NCBI GenBank assembly: GCA_964618895.1
Contig: CAZUDO010000081.1
Span: 1 to 64,000, forward strand
DNA length: 64,000 nt
Direction of reading: 5' to 3'
Source of the DNA: CAZUDO01 sp964618895
Lineage (GTDB): Bacteria; Desulfobacterota; Binatia; DP-6
Of this stretch, positions 56,985 to 64,000 are shown in pieces. The notes beneath the pieces are model-generated. The model searched no databases, was not told the origin of the DNA, and was given only the letters and a program-made list of their open reading frames with translations. Positions within the stretch are counted from its first letter, which is position 1. Each line of letters starts with the position of its first letter. The translations under genes and the position numbers were made by a program.

Positions 56985-57758
56985 ATGGCGGCGGACATCC
57001 ACGACCTGGCGCCGGAGCAGTTCTACGAAGAGGTGCACTCCTTCGAGTTCTGGTTCCAGGCCGTGGAGGGCTACCTGTCGGGCACCGCCTGGGGCCGGCG
57101 CCCGGAGACGGTCGACGTGCCGCCGGCGGTCGGGCCCGGGCGCGACCGGCTGATCACGGTGTTGTGCAACTACTGCGTGGGCGAGACCGCGGCACTCGAA
57201 GGGGCGAGCGGGCTGATCGCGATCGCGCCCGGACGCCTGGCGAAGGTGTTCCTGTCCACGCAGGTGGCGGACGAGGGTCGCCACCTCGAGGTGTTCTACC
57301 ACCGGCTGCGCGAGCTCGGCGTGCGCGAGCCGGAGCTCGAGGTCGAACGGCGCGCCAGCCGGAGCCTGCTCCTCTTCCGCCGCCGGCTGCTCGAGCTGGT
57401 GGCGGGCAAGGATTGGGAAGCCGCGATCTTCGCCCAGAACGTCATCCTCGAGGCCCTCGAGTTCGCCGTCTTCCACCACCACGCCCAGGACGCCGACCCG
57501 GTGACGGGCGAGATCCTGCGCGGCGTCATCAAGGACGAGCGCCGGCACATCGGGTTCGGCGAGAACGAGCTCGGCCGCCGGCTCGCCAGCGCGCCGCACA
57601 TCCGGGCGCGCCTCGGGCAGACGAAAAAGGAGCTCGACCCTCTCGTCCTGGACGCGCTCGAGGAGACGGCACGGCTGATCGGCCTCGAGCGCACCGACCA
57701 GGACCGGCTCGGGCGCATGTACCTCGGGTCGGTCGAACGCCTGGGATTCGCCCTGTGA
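56985..57758 (+). CDS. Ferritin-like diiron protein (R2-like), second of a pair
   Basis: A 257-residue homologue of the preceding protein. Ligands Glu67 (CVGETAALEGASG), Glu97 and His100 (VADEGRHLEVF), Glu156 (NVILEALEF), Glu185 and His188 (IKDERRHIGFGE) are all in place. Segments flanking them align with the first protein (SGLI, QN-V-LE, KDERRH-GFGE), but overall identity is modest, so the duplication is old. Two different active subunits in one operon suggest a heteromer or sequential oxidations. Its stop overlaps the GTG of the zinc-ribbon gene. Confidence 0.85.
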   Translation: MAADIHDLAPEQFYEEVHSFEFWFQAVEGYLSGTAWGRRPETVDVPPAVGPGRDRLITVLCNYCVGETAALEGASGLIAIAPGRLAKVFLSTQVADEGRHLEVFYHRLRELGVREPELEVERRASRSLLLFRRRLLELVAGKDWEAAIFAQNVILEALEFAVFHHHAQDADPVTGEILRGVIKDERRHIGFGENELGRRLASAPHIRARLGQTKKELDPLVLDALEETARLIGLERTDQDRLGRMYLGSVERLGFAL

Positions 57759-58057
57759 CCGACCCGATGGCGCGTCCCGCCGACGCCTCGGACGATGCGC
57801 GGCCGCGGCAGCGCTACGTCCTGGAGGACACCGGCTTCGACGAGGTGCCGAAGAAATACCGCCGCTTCTACCGCAAGTGGCGTGGTGCCGGCGACGCGCT
57901 GGCGCCGAACGAGGTCATCTGCCCCGTCTGCAAGGTGGTCATCCGCTCGACGCGCGAGCTGCGGCCGGGCGACCGCGTGTACTGCATGCCGTGCATGTCC
58001 CGCCTGATGGTGGTGCGCACGGAGGCCGGAACGCTGGAGGGGCGGGTGGCCTACTAG
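57755..58057 (+). CDS. Small zinc-ribbon protein of the diiron operon
   Basis: A 100-residue protein from GTG 57755 (ATG 57767 is an alternative). The N-terminal half is charged (RYVLEDTGFDEVPKKYRRFY); the C-terminal half is a four-cysteine zinc ribbon, EVICPVCKVVIRSTRELRPG and RVYCMPCMSRLMVV. It could recruit a partner or nucleic acid to the diiron proteins, or act as an electron carrier site. It overlaps the second diiron gene by four bases and ends with a stop (CTAG) shared with the convergent next gene. The family is not recognised. Confidence 0.75.
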   Translation: MTDPMARPADASDDARPRQRYVLEDTGFDEVPKKYRRFYRKWRGAGDALAPNEVICPVCKVVIRSTRELRPGDRVYCMPCMSRLMVVRTEAGTLEGRVAY

Positions 58058-58563
58058 CGACAGTCGAGGGTGGCGTACAGGCTGCCGTCGTCGGACCAGC
58101 GGTACCTCGGCTGCCCGCCGAGCAGGCGCTGCAGGGCGTGGACGATGCGGTGGGCGAGCTTCTGGGAGGTGGTGAGGACCTCCAACGTATTACCGCGACG
58201 CTCGACCGAGACCACCCGCCGCTCGGGCTGCTTGGCACGTGCCCGGGCCGCGACATTCTCGATACGTCGGCGCACGAGGGCGTCCTGCGCCTGCACCGGC
58301 TCGCCGCGCACGAGCACGCGCCCCAAAAACTCCTCGGCCCCGACCTGCCGGCAGGCGGGACATACGACCCATTTGACCGTGGTCAGGAAGGCGTGACTGG
58401 GGGCGCGCCCGCGCCGCCAGACCCGATGCCGGAAGATCGCGCCGCAGCGCTCGCAGGCGGCGGGCTCGGCCAGGCGGCCCTGGCGTCGCTCGGCAGGGTG
58501 CTGTCTGCCGCTCGCGGTACCACCGCGGGTGAGGCTGCGGATCAGACCTTTGGAGGAAGGCAT
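58054..58563 (-). CDS. BCAM0308-like zinc-ribbon protein
   Basis: A 169-residue protein from ATG 58563 (58590 is possible). It opens KGLIRSLTRGGTASGRQHP, shows a zinc ribbon from CERCGAIFRHRVWR to VVCPACRQVG, and a C-terminal alpha/beta region (RVVSVERRGNTLEVLTTSQK, QPRYRWSDDGSLYATLDCR). These NMD3-like proteins are widespread and uncharacterised, and may bind RNA. It ends in a CTAG overlap with the diiron operon on the opposite strand, so the two transcripts converge without a spacer. Confidence 0.75.
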   Translation of the reverse strand: MPSSKGLIRSLTRGGTASGRQHPAERRQGRLAEPAACERCGAIFRHRVWRRGRAPSHAFLTTVKWVVCPACRQVGAEEFLGRVLVRGEPVQAQDALVRRRIENVAARARAKQPERRVVSVERRGNTLEVLTTSQKLAHRIVHALQRLLGGQPRYRWSDDGSLYATLDCR

Positions 58564-58691
58564 GAGGGGGATAAGCAGCCGCCGTGCCATCGCGCCACCA
58601 CTGTCCGACCAGGCCAAACGGGTTCGGGCGATGCAATTTCCGGAATACCGTTCGCACTCTCGGGACGGTCTGCCGCCGGTGCGGGTGACCG

Positions 58692-60686
58692 TCACGGCGG
58701 CCCGTACGGCGCGAAGGGGTGGACGCGGGCGAGGCCGCGGGCCTCGGCGTCGGTCACCGGGCGCACGGCGCGGGTCTCGTCGAACCAGATGTACTCGTCG
58801 AACTGCTGCGGTAGGACGGCGTGGAAGTAGTGGCTCTGCAGCTCGGTGTCCGGCCGGTAGACGACGCCGATGGCGCGCTCGAGCCGCGGCGATGCCAGCT
58901 CGTCGCGCACCGCCGCGCGGGCCGGTGTGCGCAGGGGCAGGAAGAAGGCGGGCACGCCGCTGTCGTGGCAGAGCCGCTCGTAGCTTTGTGGATGGGCGGG
59001 GCGGACGTTCATCACGGCCATCGGTCCGTCCCAGGCGTGCGCGGCCGCTACCGTGCCGTGGTCGGTCCCGCAGCCGATGAGATAGGCGCGCTCGCCGAAC
59101 GCCTGCCGGCACAGATGGCCGACGTTGATCTCGCCGCGCACGCCCATCTCGGTGGCGGCCGCGTCGCCCAGGTGCGAGTTGTGCTCCCAGAGGACGGCCT
59201 TCGCCTGCGGGCCGTGGAAGCGCAAGAGGGCCTCCAGGGTTTCGAACATGTGCGTGTCGCGCAGGTTCCAGGATGCGGACCCGGCGTAGTACATGGCGCG
59301 GTAGTAGCGTTCCGCGTCGGCGACCACGCGCGCATTGCCGGCCGCGTCCAGGAAGCCTTCGCCGTCGGCCGCGGCGTACACGAGCTCGCGCGTGAGCAGG
59401 TCCTGCAGCATGGCGACCGCTTCCTGCTCGCACACCCGGTACTGTCCCGTGACGGCGGCCCGGCCGTAGGTGGCGGGATCGCCTTCCCAGGGCGTGAGAC
59501 AGCCGTAGCGTTCGCGCGCCGTGCGCGCGACCGCGGGGTCGACGCGGTCGAGATACTCGAGCACCCGGGCGATCGAGCGGTACATGCTGTAGAGATCGAG
59601 CCCGTAGAACCCGACCGGGGCGTGGGCGACGTTCCATTCGCGCAGCCACTCGACGAACGGGAGCACGTCGTGGTTGCGCCACATCCAGGTCGGGAAGCGC
59701 GCGAATGCCCGCCAGACGGGTGGCGGCAGGGCAGGCAGCCCCCGCACGTAGCGGTGGATGCGCGCCGCATCGGGCCAGTCGGCCTCGGCGGCGACGATGG
59801 TGAAGCCGCGTGAGCGGATCAAGGCCTGCGTGATGTGGGCCCGGAGCGCGTAGAACTCGGAGGTCCCGTGCGATGCCTCGCCGATCAACACCACGCGCGC
59901 GTCCCCGATCCGCTCCAGGAGCGACCCCACGTCGAGGCCGGAGATCCGGTCGGTGATGGGCTCGGCCGTTTCGCGGAGCAGGTGCGCGACGGTCGGGGAC
60001 GCGCTCGCGCGCTCCGGGCGCCGGCCGGTCCACTCCTCCTCCGCCCAGCCCTGCGCGCCGATGAGCGGCACGAAGCGCACGTCGCCCAGGCTCTCGCGGC
60101 GCAGGCTGCCGTCCGCCTCGCGGGTGACGCGCACGAGCTGTTGCAGGGTCTTCTCCTCGCCGATCGGGATGACGAGTCGGCCTCCCACGGCAAGCTGGGC
60201 CAGCAACGCCTCGGGAATCTCGGGGCCGCCGGCCGTCACCACGATGGCGTCGTAGGGGGCATGTTCGTGCCAGCCGAGCGTGCCGTCGCCGTGCAGCACG
60301 TGCACGTTGTCGAGCCCGAGGGTCCGCAGCCGGGCTGTGGCGAGGTCGGCCAGTGCCCCGTGGCGCTCGATGGTGTACACCTCGTGCGCGACGCGCCCGA
60401 GGATGGCGGCGGCGTACCCCGACCCGGTGCCGATCTCGAGCACCCGATCGCGGGGTTCGAGCTGCAGGGCGGCCGTCATGAGGGCGACGATGTAGGGCTG
60501 CGAGATCGTCTGCCCCTCCGCGATCGGGAGCGGATGGTCCTCGTAGGCGAATTCGGCGAGCTCGGGCGGCAGGAAGGCCTCGCGCGGGACGGTCCGCATG
60601 GCCTCCAGTATCCTGGGATCGCGCACGCCCCGGGCGGCGATCTGTGTGCGGACCATGTGCTCCCGAGTGCTGGTGGAATCGATCAT
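58692..60686 (-). CDS. Protein-L-isoaspartate O-methyltransferase fused to an erythromycin-esterase-like domain
   Basis: A 664-residue two-domain protein. Residues 1-205 are PCMT: REHMVRTQIAARGVRDPRIL, EGQTISQPYIVALMTAALQL, and the SAM site VLEIGTGSGYAAAILGRVAH. A linker follows. Residues 230-664 are an erythromycin-esterase family domain: VVLIGEASHGTSEFYALRAH with the catalytic His/Glu, GFTIVAAEADWPDA, FVEWLREWN, KAVLWEHNSHLGDAAATEMG. One end repairs damaged aspartate residues; the other may hydrolyse an ester, though most members have unknown substrates. Last gene of a three-gene operon after cytochrome c and a CBS protein. Confidence 0.88.
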   Translation of the reverse strand: MIDSTSTREHMVRTQIAARGVRDPRILEAMRTVPREAFLPPELAEFAYEDHPLPIAEGQTISQPYIVALMTAALQLEPRDRVLEIGTGSGYAAAILGRVAHEVYTIERHGALADLATARLRTLGLDNVHVLHGDGTLGWHEHAPYDAIVVTAGGPEIPEALLAQLAVGGRLVIPIGEEKTLQQLVRVTREADGSLRRESLGDVRFVPLIGAQGWAEEEWTGRRPERASASPTVAHLLRETAEPITDRISGLDVGSLLERIGDARVVLIGEASHGTSEFYALRAHITQALIRSRGFTIVAAEADWPDAARIHRYVRGLPALPPPVWRAFARFPTWMWRNHDVLPFVEWLREWNVAHAPVGFYGLDLYSMYRSIARVLEYLDRVDPAVARTARERYGCLTPWEGDPATYGRAAVTGQYRVCEQEAVAMLQDLLTRELVYAAADGEGFLDAAGNARVVADAERYYRAMYYAGSASWNLRDTHMFETLEALLRFHGPQAKAVLWEHNSHLGDAAATEMGVRGEINVGHLCRQAFGERAYLIGCGTDHGTVAAAHAWDGPMAVMNVRPAHPQSYERLCHDSGVPAFFLPLRTPARAAVRDELASPRLERAIGVVYRPDTELQSHYFHAVLPQQFDEYIWFDETRAVRPVTDAEARGLARVHPFAPYGPP

Positions 60687-60732
60687 AAGGAGACGGAGCG
60701 CGCCACGGCGCCGACGTGCAGAGCGGCGCGGC

Positions 60733-61206
60733 TCAGCCGGCCGGGTTGCGCGGAGCCCGTGCGCCAGCGCCCGCCCGCACCCTGGTGGCGAGCGCACAGA
60801 GCGCGTTGAGCAGGTCGCTGCGGGTGAGAATGCCCACCAGCCGCCCGTCGTGCTCGACGGGTAGGGCCCCGATGCGTTCACGGCGCATGACCGCCGCGGC
60901 GTGCTCGATGTCTTCGCTGCTGCCGACGGTCAGGACGGTGCCCGTCATCACGTCGGCGACCGCGGTCGAGGTGGTCGCCCGGTGGGCCCGTGCCGGATGT
61001 TCTACTTCCTCGGCGATGCTCGGGAAGGCATCGCGCAGGTCGCGGTCGGTGATGATCCCGACCAGCGTCCCGTCCTGGACGACGGGGAGCTGGTTGATGC
61101 GGAAGCGCTCGCAGACCTCCCGCGCGTGCTCGATCGAGTCCTGCGGTGCGACGGTGTGGACGGGGGCGTGCATCCAGCCGCTGACGGTCATGTCGGGAGT
61201 GTCCAT
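60733..61206 (-). CDS. Tandem CBS-domain protein
   Basis: A 157-residue CBS pair: MTVSGWMHAPVHTVAPQDSI to GIITDRDLRDAF, then ADVMTGTVLTVGSSEDIEHA to VGILTRSDLLNALCAL. It likely binds adenosine nucleotides. It starts two bases from the stop of the cytochrome gene and is followed by the PCMT fusion after 46 bases, so it belongs to that operon. It is not closely similar to the CBS protein at 13961. Confidence 0.88.
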   Translation of the reverse strand: MDTPDMTVSGWMHAPVHTVAPQDSIEHAREVCERFRINQLPVVQDGTLVGIITDRDLRDAFPSIAEEVEHPARAHRATTSTAVADVMTGTVLTVGSSEDIEHAAAVMRRERIGALPVEHDGRLVGILTRSDLLNALCALATRVRAGAGARAPRNPAG

Positions 61207-61207
61207 G

Positions 61208-61618
61208 TCACTTCACCTGAATCGACGACAGGTAGTCGGTGATGACCAGCAGCTTGCCACGCACCTCGGTACGGCGGGTGGCGTCCCAGGTCGACTGGGC
61301 GCGAAAGACCTCGCCCCAGACCGGCATGTCTGGATCGCCGTGGGCGCGCACGCTCTCGGTGCCGTCGATGTACTGCATCACGCGCATGAACGGGAACGTC
61401 CCGCCGTTGCGCTGGGCGATGGTGGTGAGATCCGTCGGCTTCGTGGTCATGAAGGTGCCGGCGATCCCGTCGCCCTTTCCGGCCGGGCCATGGCAGGCGC
61501 CGCAATACTGCACGTAGGTCGCTTTGCTGGGGTGCTCCGTTCCCGCAGCCCGAACAGACGGGGTGAGGACGATCGGAAGGAAGAGGGTCGCGACCACGAG
61601 CATCCGGTGTCCGTGCAT
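61208..61618 (-). CDS. Exported monoheme cytochrome c
   Basis: A 136-residue protein from ATG 61618 with a signal peptide (MLVVATLFLPIVLTPSVRAA). One heme motif, VQYCGACHGPAGKGDGIAG, is followed by the axial methionine candidates in FPFMRVMQYIDG and DPDMPVWGEVFR. It should carry electrons in the periplasm. ATGs at 61642 and 61672 are further upstream; the nearer one gives the best signal peptide. First gene of the operon with the CBS and PCMT/esterase genes. Confidence 0.9.
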   Translation of the reverse strand: MHGHRMLVVATLFLPIVLTPSVRAAGTEHPSKATYVQYCGACHGPAGKGDGIAGTFMTTKPTDLTTIAQRNGGTFPFMRVMQYIDGTESVRAHGDPDMPVWGEVFRAQSTWDATRRTEVRGKLLVITDYLSSIQVK

Positions 61619-61783
61619 GGAATGTGGTGGAGCAAGGCTCATGCCCATTCGTGACCGACGGATCGCGTGCATGCGTCGCGTTCCTGCGACACGGGACGAT
61701 GGCTTGTCTCAGGAATGGGAATCGGGGCCTGTTCGTGCGCTCATGTGGCCTACTGGCAACCCGCTTGCTACGCTCCTCGCATC

Positions 61784-62674
61784 ATGAAGAACGCTCGACC
61801 GCTCGGCAATGTGCTGGTGGCAACCGACTTCTCGCGCGGCGCTGAGCAGGCGGTGGCGCGTGCGGTCCGGCTTCCCCTGAGCCCAGGGACCGAGGTGACC
61901 ATCCTCCACGTGCTGGCCCCGGGGCTGGCTCCCGAGCGTCGGCCGGCGGTACGGGCCGCGGCCGAGCGGACACTCCGCGACCTCGCGACTACTGCCCGGG
62001 CCGCCATCAAGGCGCGCTGCCGCGACGTGGACGTCTTCACCAGCGTGGTCGAGGGCAGGCCCCACGTCGAGATCGCCCGGCGTGCGCGGCACCATCGGGC
62101 GGAGCTGATCGTCCTCGGCCGGCATGGCGCACGCACCGTGCGCGAGTTGCTGCTGGGGTCGACGGCGGAGCGCGCGCTGCGGGCGGGGTCGACGTCCCTG
62201 CTCATCGTCGCCCGGCCCCCGGCCGGACCGTACGTGCGGCCGCTCATCGCGGTGGACCTGTCGGACATCTCGCGTCAGGCGGCCGAGCTGGCGCTGCGGG
62301 TGAGCGCGCCGGCACCCCACACGATGGAGCTCGTGCACGCGCACGGAACCATTCCCGAAAGCGCCATCCGGCGTGCCGGCTTCTCCGACGCCGAGGTGCG
62401 GCGGCTGCAGCTCGACAGCAAGCGACAGGTCCGGGCGGCGCTACGGAAGTTCCTGGCGTCGTTCCCCGATGTGGCGGTCGGCCGGACGACCATCCTCCGG
62501 CGCGGGGACGCACGGCGGGTGATTCTCGACACGGCGTTCCAGCGCCGCCCCGATCTGCTGGTGCTCGGCTCGCACGGACGGTCCGGCCTTGCCCGGGTGC
62601 TGCTCGGGAGCGTGGCGGAGGCGGTCGTGCGTGCCGTGCGCTGCGACGTGTTGGTGGTGCACCCTCGCCCGTGA
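61784..62674 (+). CDS. Tandem universal stress protein
   Basis: A 296-residue protein made of two UspA-like domains. Domain one starts NVLVATDFSRGAEQAVARAV and has the ATP-binding loop VLGRHGARTVRELLLGS; domain two starts PLIAVDLSDISRQAAELALR and has GSHGRSGLARVLLGS. The G-2x-G-9x-G pattern suggests nucleotide binding in both. Such tandem proteins respond to starvation or oxidative stress. It is divergent from the cytochrome operon, and no operon partner is clear. Confidence 0.9.
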   Translation: MKNARPLGNVLVATDFSRGAEQAVARAVRLPLSPGTEVTILHVLAPGLAPERRPAVRAAAERTLRDLATTARAAIKARCRDVDVFTSVVEGRPHVEIARRARHHRAELIVLGRHGARTVRELLLGSTAERALRAGSTSLLIVARPPAGPYVRPLIAVDLSDISRQAAELALRVSAPAPHTMELVHAHGTIPESAIRRAGFSDAEVRRLQLDSKRQVRAALRKFLASFPDVAVGRTTILRRGDARRVILDTAFQRRPDLLVLGSHGRSGLARVLLGSVAEAVVRAVRCDVLVVHPRP

Positions 62675-62776
62675 CTCGGCCCGGCCGCACGTCCTTCGAG
62701 GTGCGCCACTGGCACACCCTGCACGCCGTTGGGCCGCCGGTACCACGCCAGCCCGTTGCAGGGTATGGGGATGCGC

Positions 62777-62929
62777 ATGGACGCCTCCCTCGGCCGCGTC
62801 GCCCGTGAGATCGAGGGTCGCCCCGAGAACGCCCCGGGGACCGACAAGACCTGGGTGGTGCGCGCCATGTGGCAGTACCTCAGGTTCCTCCGCGAGCTGA
62901 AGAAGGCCCGACGTGTCGGCGGGCGATAG
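62777..62929 (+). CDS. Small protein coupled to a nucleotidyltransferase
   Basis: About 50 residues (MDASLGRVAREIEGRPENAP, then TDKTWVVRAMWQYLRFLREL and a basic tail). In-frame ATGs also occur at 62765 and 62771. It overlaps the nucleotidyltransferase gene by 17 bases in another frame, which indicates translational coupling. No family is recognised. Its small size, basic helix and coupling to a nucleotidyltransferase-like gene suggest an antitoxin or helper, as in toxin-antitoxin pairs, but no motif proves this. Confidence 0.5.
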   Translation: MDASLGRVAREIEGRPENAPGTDKTWVVRAMWQYLRFLRELKKARRVGGR

Positions 62930-63434
62930 CGACTTCGCCGCTGCCCTCTCCGCTCTGGCGCGCGCAGGCACCGAGTTCGCCGTCGTGGGTGTGGGTGGCA
63001 TCAACTTCTATGCGCGGGATCCGTCCGAAGCGGTCTTCACCCTCGACCTCGACGTGCTGCTGCGGCCCGATGTCGCCGTCCTGCGCGCTGCCCTCGCCGC
63101 GCTCGATCGCATCGGCTTCAGCTTCGCGGCCGGCGGGGAGCCGTTCGTCGATCTCGACGACGACGAAGCGCTCGCGGCCGTGGTGCGACGTGAGGCCACG
63201 CTGACGGCACGCAACACGGCCGGCACGCAAATCGATCTCATGCTGGCGATCACGGGCGCGCGGTACGATGACCTCGCCAAGGATGCCGTCGAATTCAAGC
63301 TCGGCGACGCGGTCGTGCGAGTCGGGCGCCTCTCGCGCCTGCTGCGCGCGAAGGAAGCGGCCGGCAGGCCGAAGGACCGCGAGTTCCTGCGGGCATTCAA
63401 GGCCCGCTCGAAGAAGGGGCGTCCTCGGCGCTGA
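62913..63434 (+). CDS. Nucleotidyltransferase-like protein
   Basis: A 173-residue protein from GTG 62913. FAVVGVGGINFYARDPSEAV and TLDLDVLLRP resemble the AbiEii-type/DUF6036 nucleotidyltransferase fold, with the paired acidic residues in LDLDVL and a further acid in GTQIDLMLAITG. The C-terminal helix (LLRAKEAAGRPKDREFLRAF) is also typical. Some proteins of this fold are toxins that modify tRNA; others are housekeeping. The gene overlaps a small upstream gene, favouring a TA-like pair. Confidence 0.75.
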   Translation: MSAGDSDFAAALSALARAGTEFAVVGVGGINFYARDPSEAVFTLDLDVLLRPDVAVLRAALAALDRIGFSFAAGGEPFVDLDDDEALAAVVRREATLTARNTAGTQIDLMLAITGARYDDLAKDAVEFKLGDAVVRVGRLSRLLRAKEAAGRPKDREFLRAFKARSKKGRPRR

Positions 63435-63579
63435 CGCGGCGGCGCGACGAGTCTGGCGGGCTGGTCATCGGCAAGTCGTTTCTCGTTGCATTGTCGTGCG
63501 CCGCACCGCGACGGTGCCCGCGGCGCTCTTCGCCTGGTGGGAGTAGGCGAGTACCGACGCTGGTGGTACAGAGCAGGCG

Positions 63580-64000
63580 ATGCGTGACCGGCTGACGCTG
63601 CACGAGCTGGCCCAGCGCAGCGGGGAGCGCGTAGAGCGCCTTGCCGAGTGGCGCGCGCTCGGGCTCATCGACCCCACGGGAGACGGGGAGCTCGGGTGGG
63701 ACGATGTGCAGCGGACGCGGCTGATCCAGCTCTTGCTGCGGCGGGGGATCACCCTGGACGCCATCGCGCGGGCGGATCGCGAGCAGGGCTTCCTCGCCCA
63801 CAGCGTGGAGACGATGTCACCGAGCGGCGTGCGGCCGGCGCGTCCCCTGCACGAGGCGACGGAGATGCTCGGGCACGACCCGGAGGCGTTCAGGCGGTTC
63901 TGGAGCGCGTCGGGGCTGGGCGAGCAGGGGGAGCCGCTCGACGACTACGACCTGCAGCTGCTGCGGGCGGTGAGGGTGGCCCTCGAAGCCGGCTTTCCGG
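63580..64000 (+). CDS. MerR-like N-terminal part of an adenylate-cyclase-type regulator (cut by the window end)
   Basis: The frame from ATG 63580 runs open to the window end (140 codons). It begins with a helix-turn-helix-like segment (LTLHELAQRSGERVERLAEW, then GELGWDDVQRTRLIQLLLRR). A second helical module follows (EATEMLGHDPEAFRRFWSAS, and LDDYDLQLLRAVRVALEAGF). Such N-terminal modules precede class III adenylate cyclase domains in related bacteria; the cyclase itself would lie outside the window. The assignment is therefore tentative. Confidence 0.55.
   Translation, partial: MRDRLTLHELAQRSGERVERLAEWRALGLIDPTGDGELGWDDVQRTRLIQLLLRRGITLDAIARADREQGFLAHSVETMSPSGVRPARPLHEATEMLGHDPEAFRRFWSASGLGEQGEPLDDYDLQLLRAVRVALEAGFP

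Noticed and set aside
58054..60033. Minus-strand open frame of 659 codons
   Set aside because: Only its last 170 codons are the BCAM0308-like gene; the rest is a shadow of the PCMT/esterase gene in another frame.
1..64000. CRISPR arrays, rRNA and tRNA genes
   Set aside because: I looked for regularly spaced repeats and for conserved RNA gene sequences and found none.

Overview
The window is high-GC (roughly two-thirds or more G+C by eye), densely coded on both strands, and has no rRNA or tRNA gene, CRISPR array or complete insertion sequence that I could see. Gene content fits a free-living, aerobic, Gram-negative soil or sediment heterotroph of the deltaproteobacterial-like lineages (Binatota, Myxococcota or similar). 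The basis is two outer-membrane barrel proteins, NtrC-type sigma-54 signalling, a lipoprotein, aromatic and fatty-acid catabolism, and a secreted endoglucanase carrying the CGNG...E.CDDG cysteine-rich repeats common in those lineages. The phylum is inference from gene content only.

Layout: 1-1.2 kb holds two decaying toxin-antitoxin (TA) loci. 1.2-5.8 kb is a sensor kinase/sigma-54 regulator pair divergent from a porin and a phosphate-binding-like protein. 5.9-14 kb holds a secreted protein followed by a patch of scars and acquired-looking catabolic genes (acyl-CoA dehydrogenase-like enzyme, alcohol dehydrogenase, PaaK-like ligase, thioesterase, divergent PadR regulator, brnTA), bracketed by the two halves of a broken SDR gene tail. 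14-17.4 kb is transhydrogenase (pntA, fused pntA2-pntB) with a CBS protein. 17.5-23.4 kb is a ring-cleavage operon (fumarylacetoacetase-like hydrolase, extradiol dioxygenase, flavin monooxygenase, SDR) next to a Baeyer-Villiger-type monooxygenase. 23.5-28 kb holds a molybdopterin oxidoreductase, an acyltransferase and an old-yellow-enzyme homologue. 28-32.5 kb mixes TerC with more TA loci and the carcass of an acyl-CoA carboxylase. 32.8-39.5 kb is a FadJ-like beta-oxidation enzyme, RluA, and a barrel-cytochrome/cupredoxin/kinase operon. 40-43.6 kb is a membrane-anchored double AAA+ ATPase fused to a release-factor-like domain. 43.6-52 kb holds transposase and VWA-protein remnants, an orphan anti-sigma protein, higBA, htpX, a membrane phosphatase and a pseudokinase. 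52-58 kb has two glycoside hydrolases separated by large hairpins, then an operon of two diiron ferritin-like proteins and a zinc-ribbon protein. 58-64 kb has a PCMT/erythromycin-esterase fusion, CBS and cytochrome c proteins, a universal stress protein, a small-protein/nucleotidyltransferase pair and the start of a cyclase-type regulator.

Two themes stand out. First, the chromosome is full of scars: toxin genes lost beside surviving antitoxins, truncated acyl-CoA dehydrogenase, DUF1214, carboxylase, RES, VWA, REP-transposase and recombinase genes, and repeated fragments of the 3' ends of genes. Second, several proteins have unusual architectures: the AAA+/release-factor fusion, the PCMT/esterase fusion, a pseudokinase with a sensor tail, and a paired-diiron operon. 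The AAA+/release-factor fusion is my best candidate for an undescribed system.
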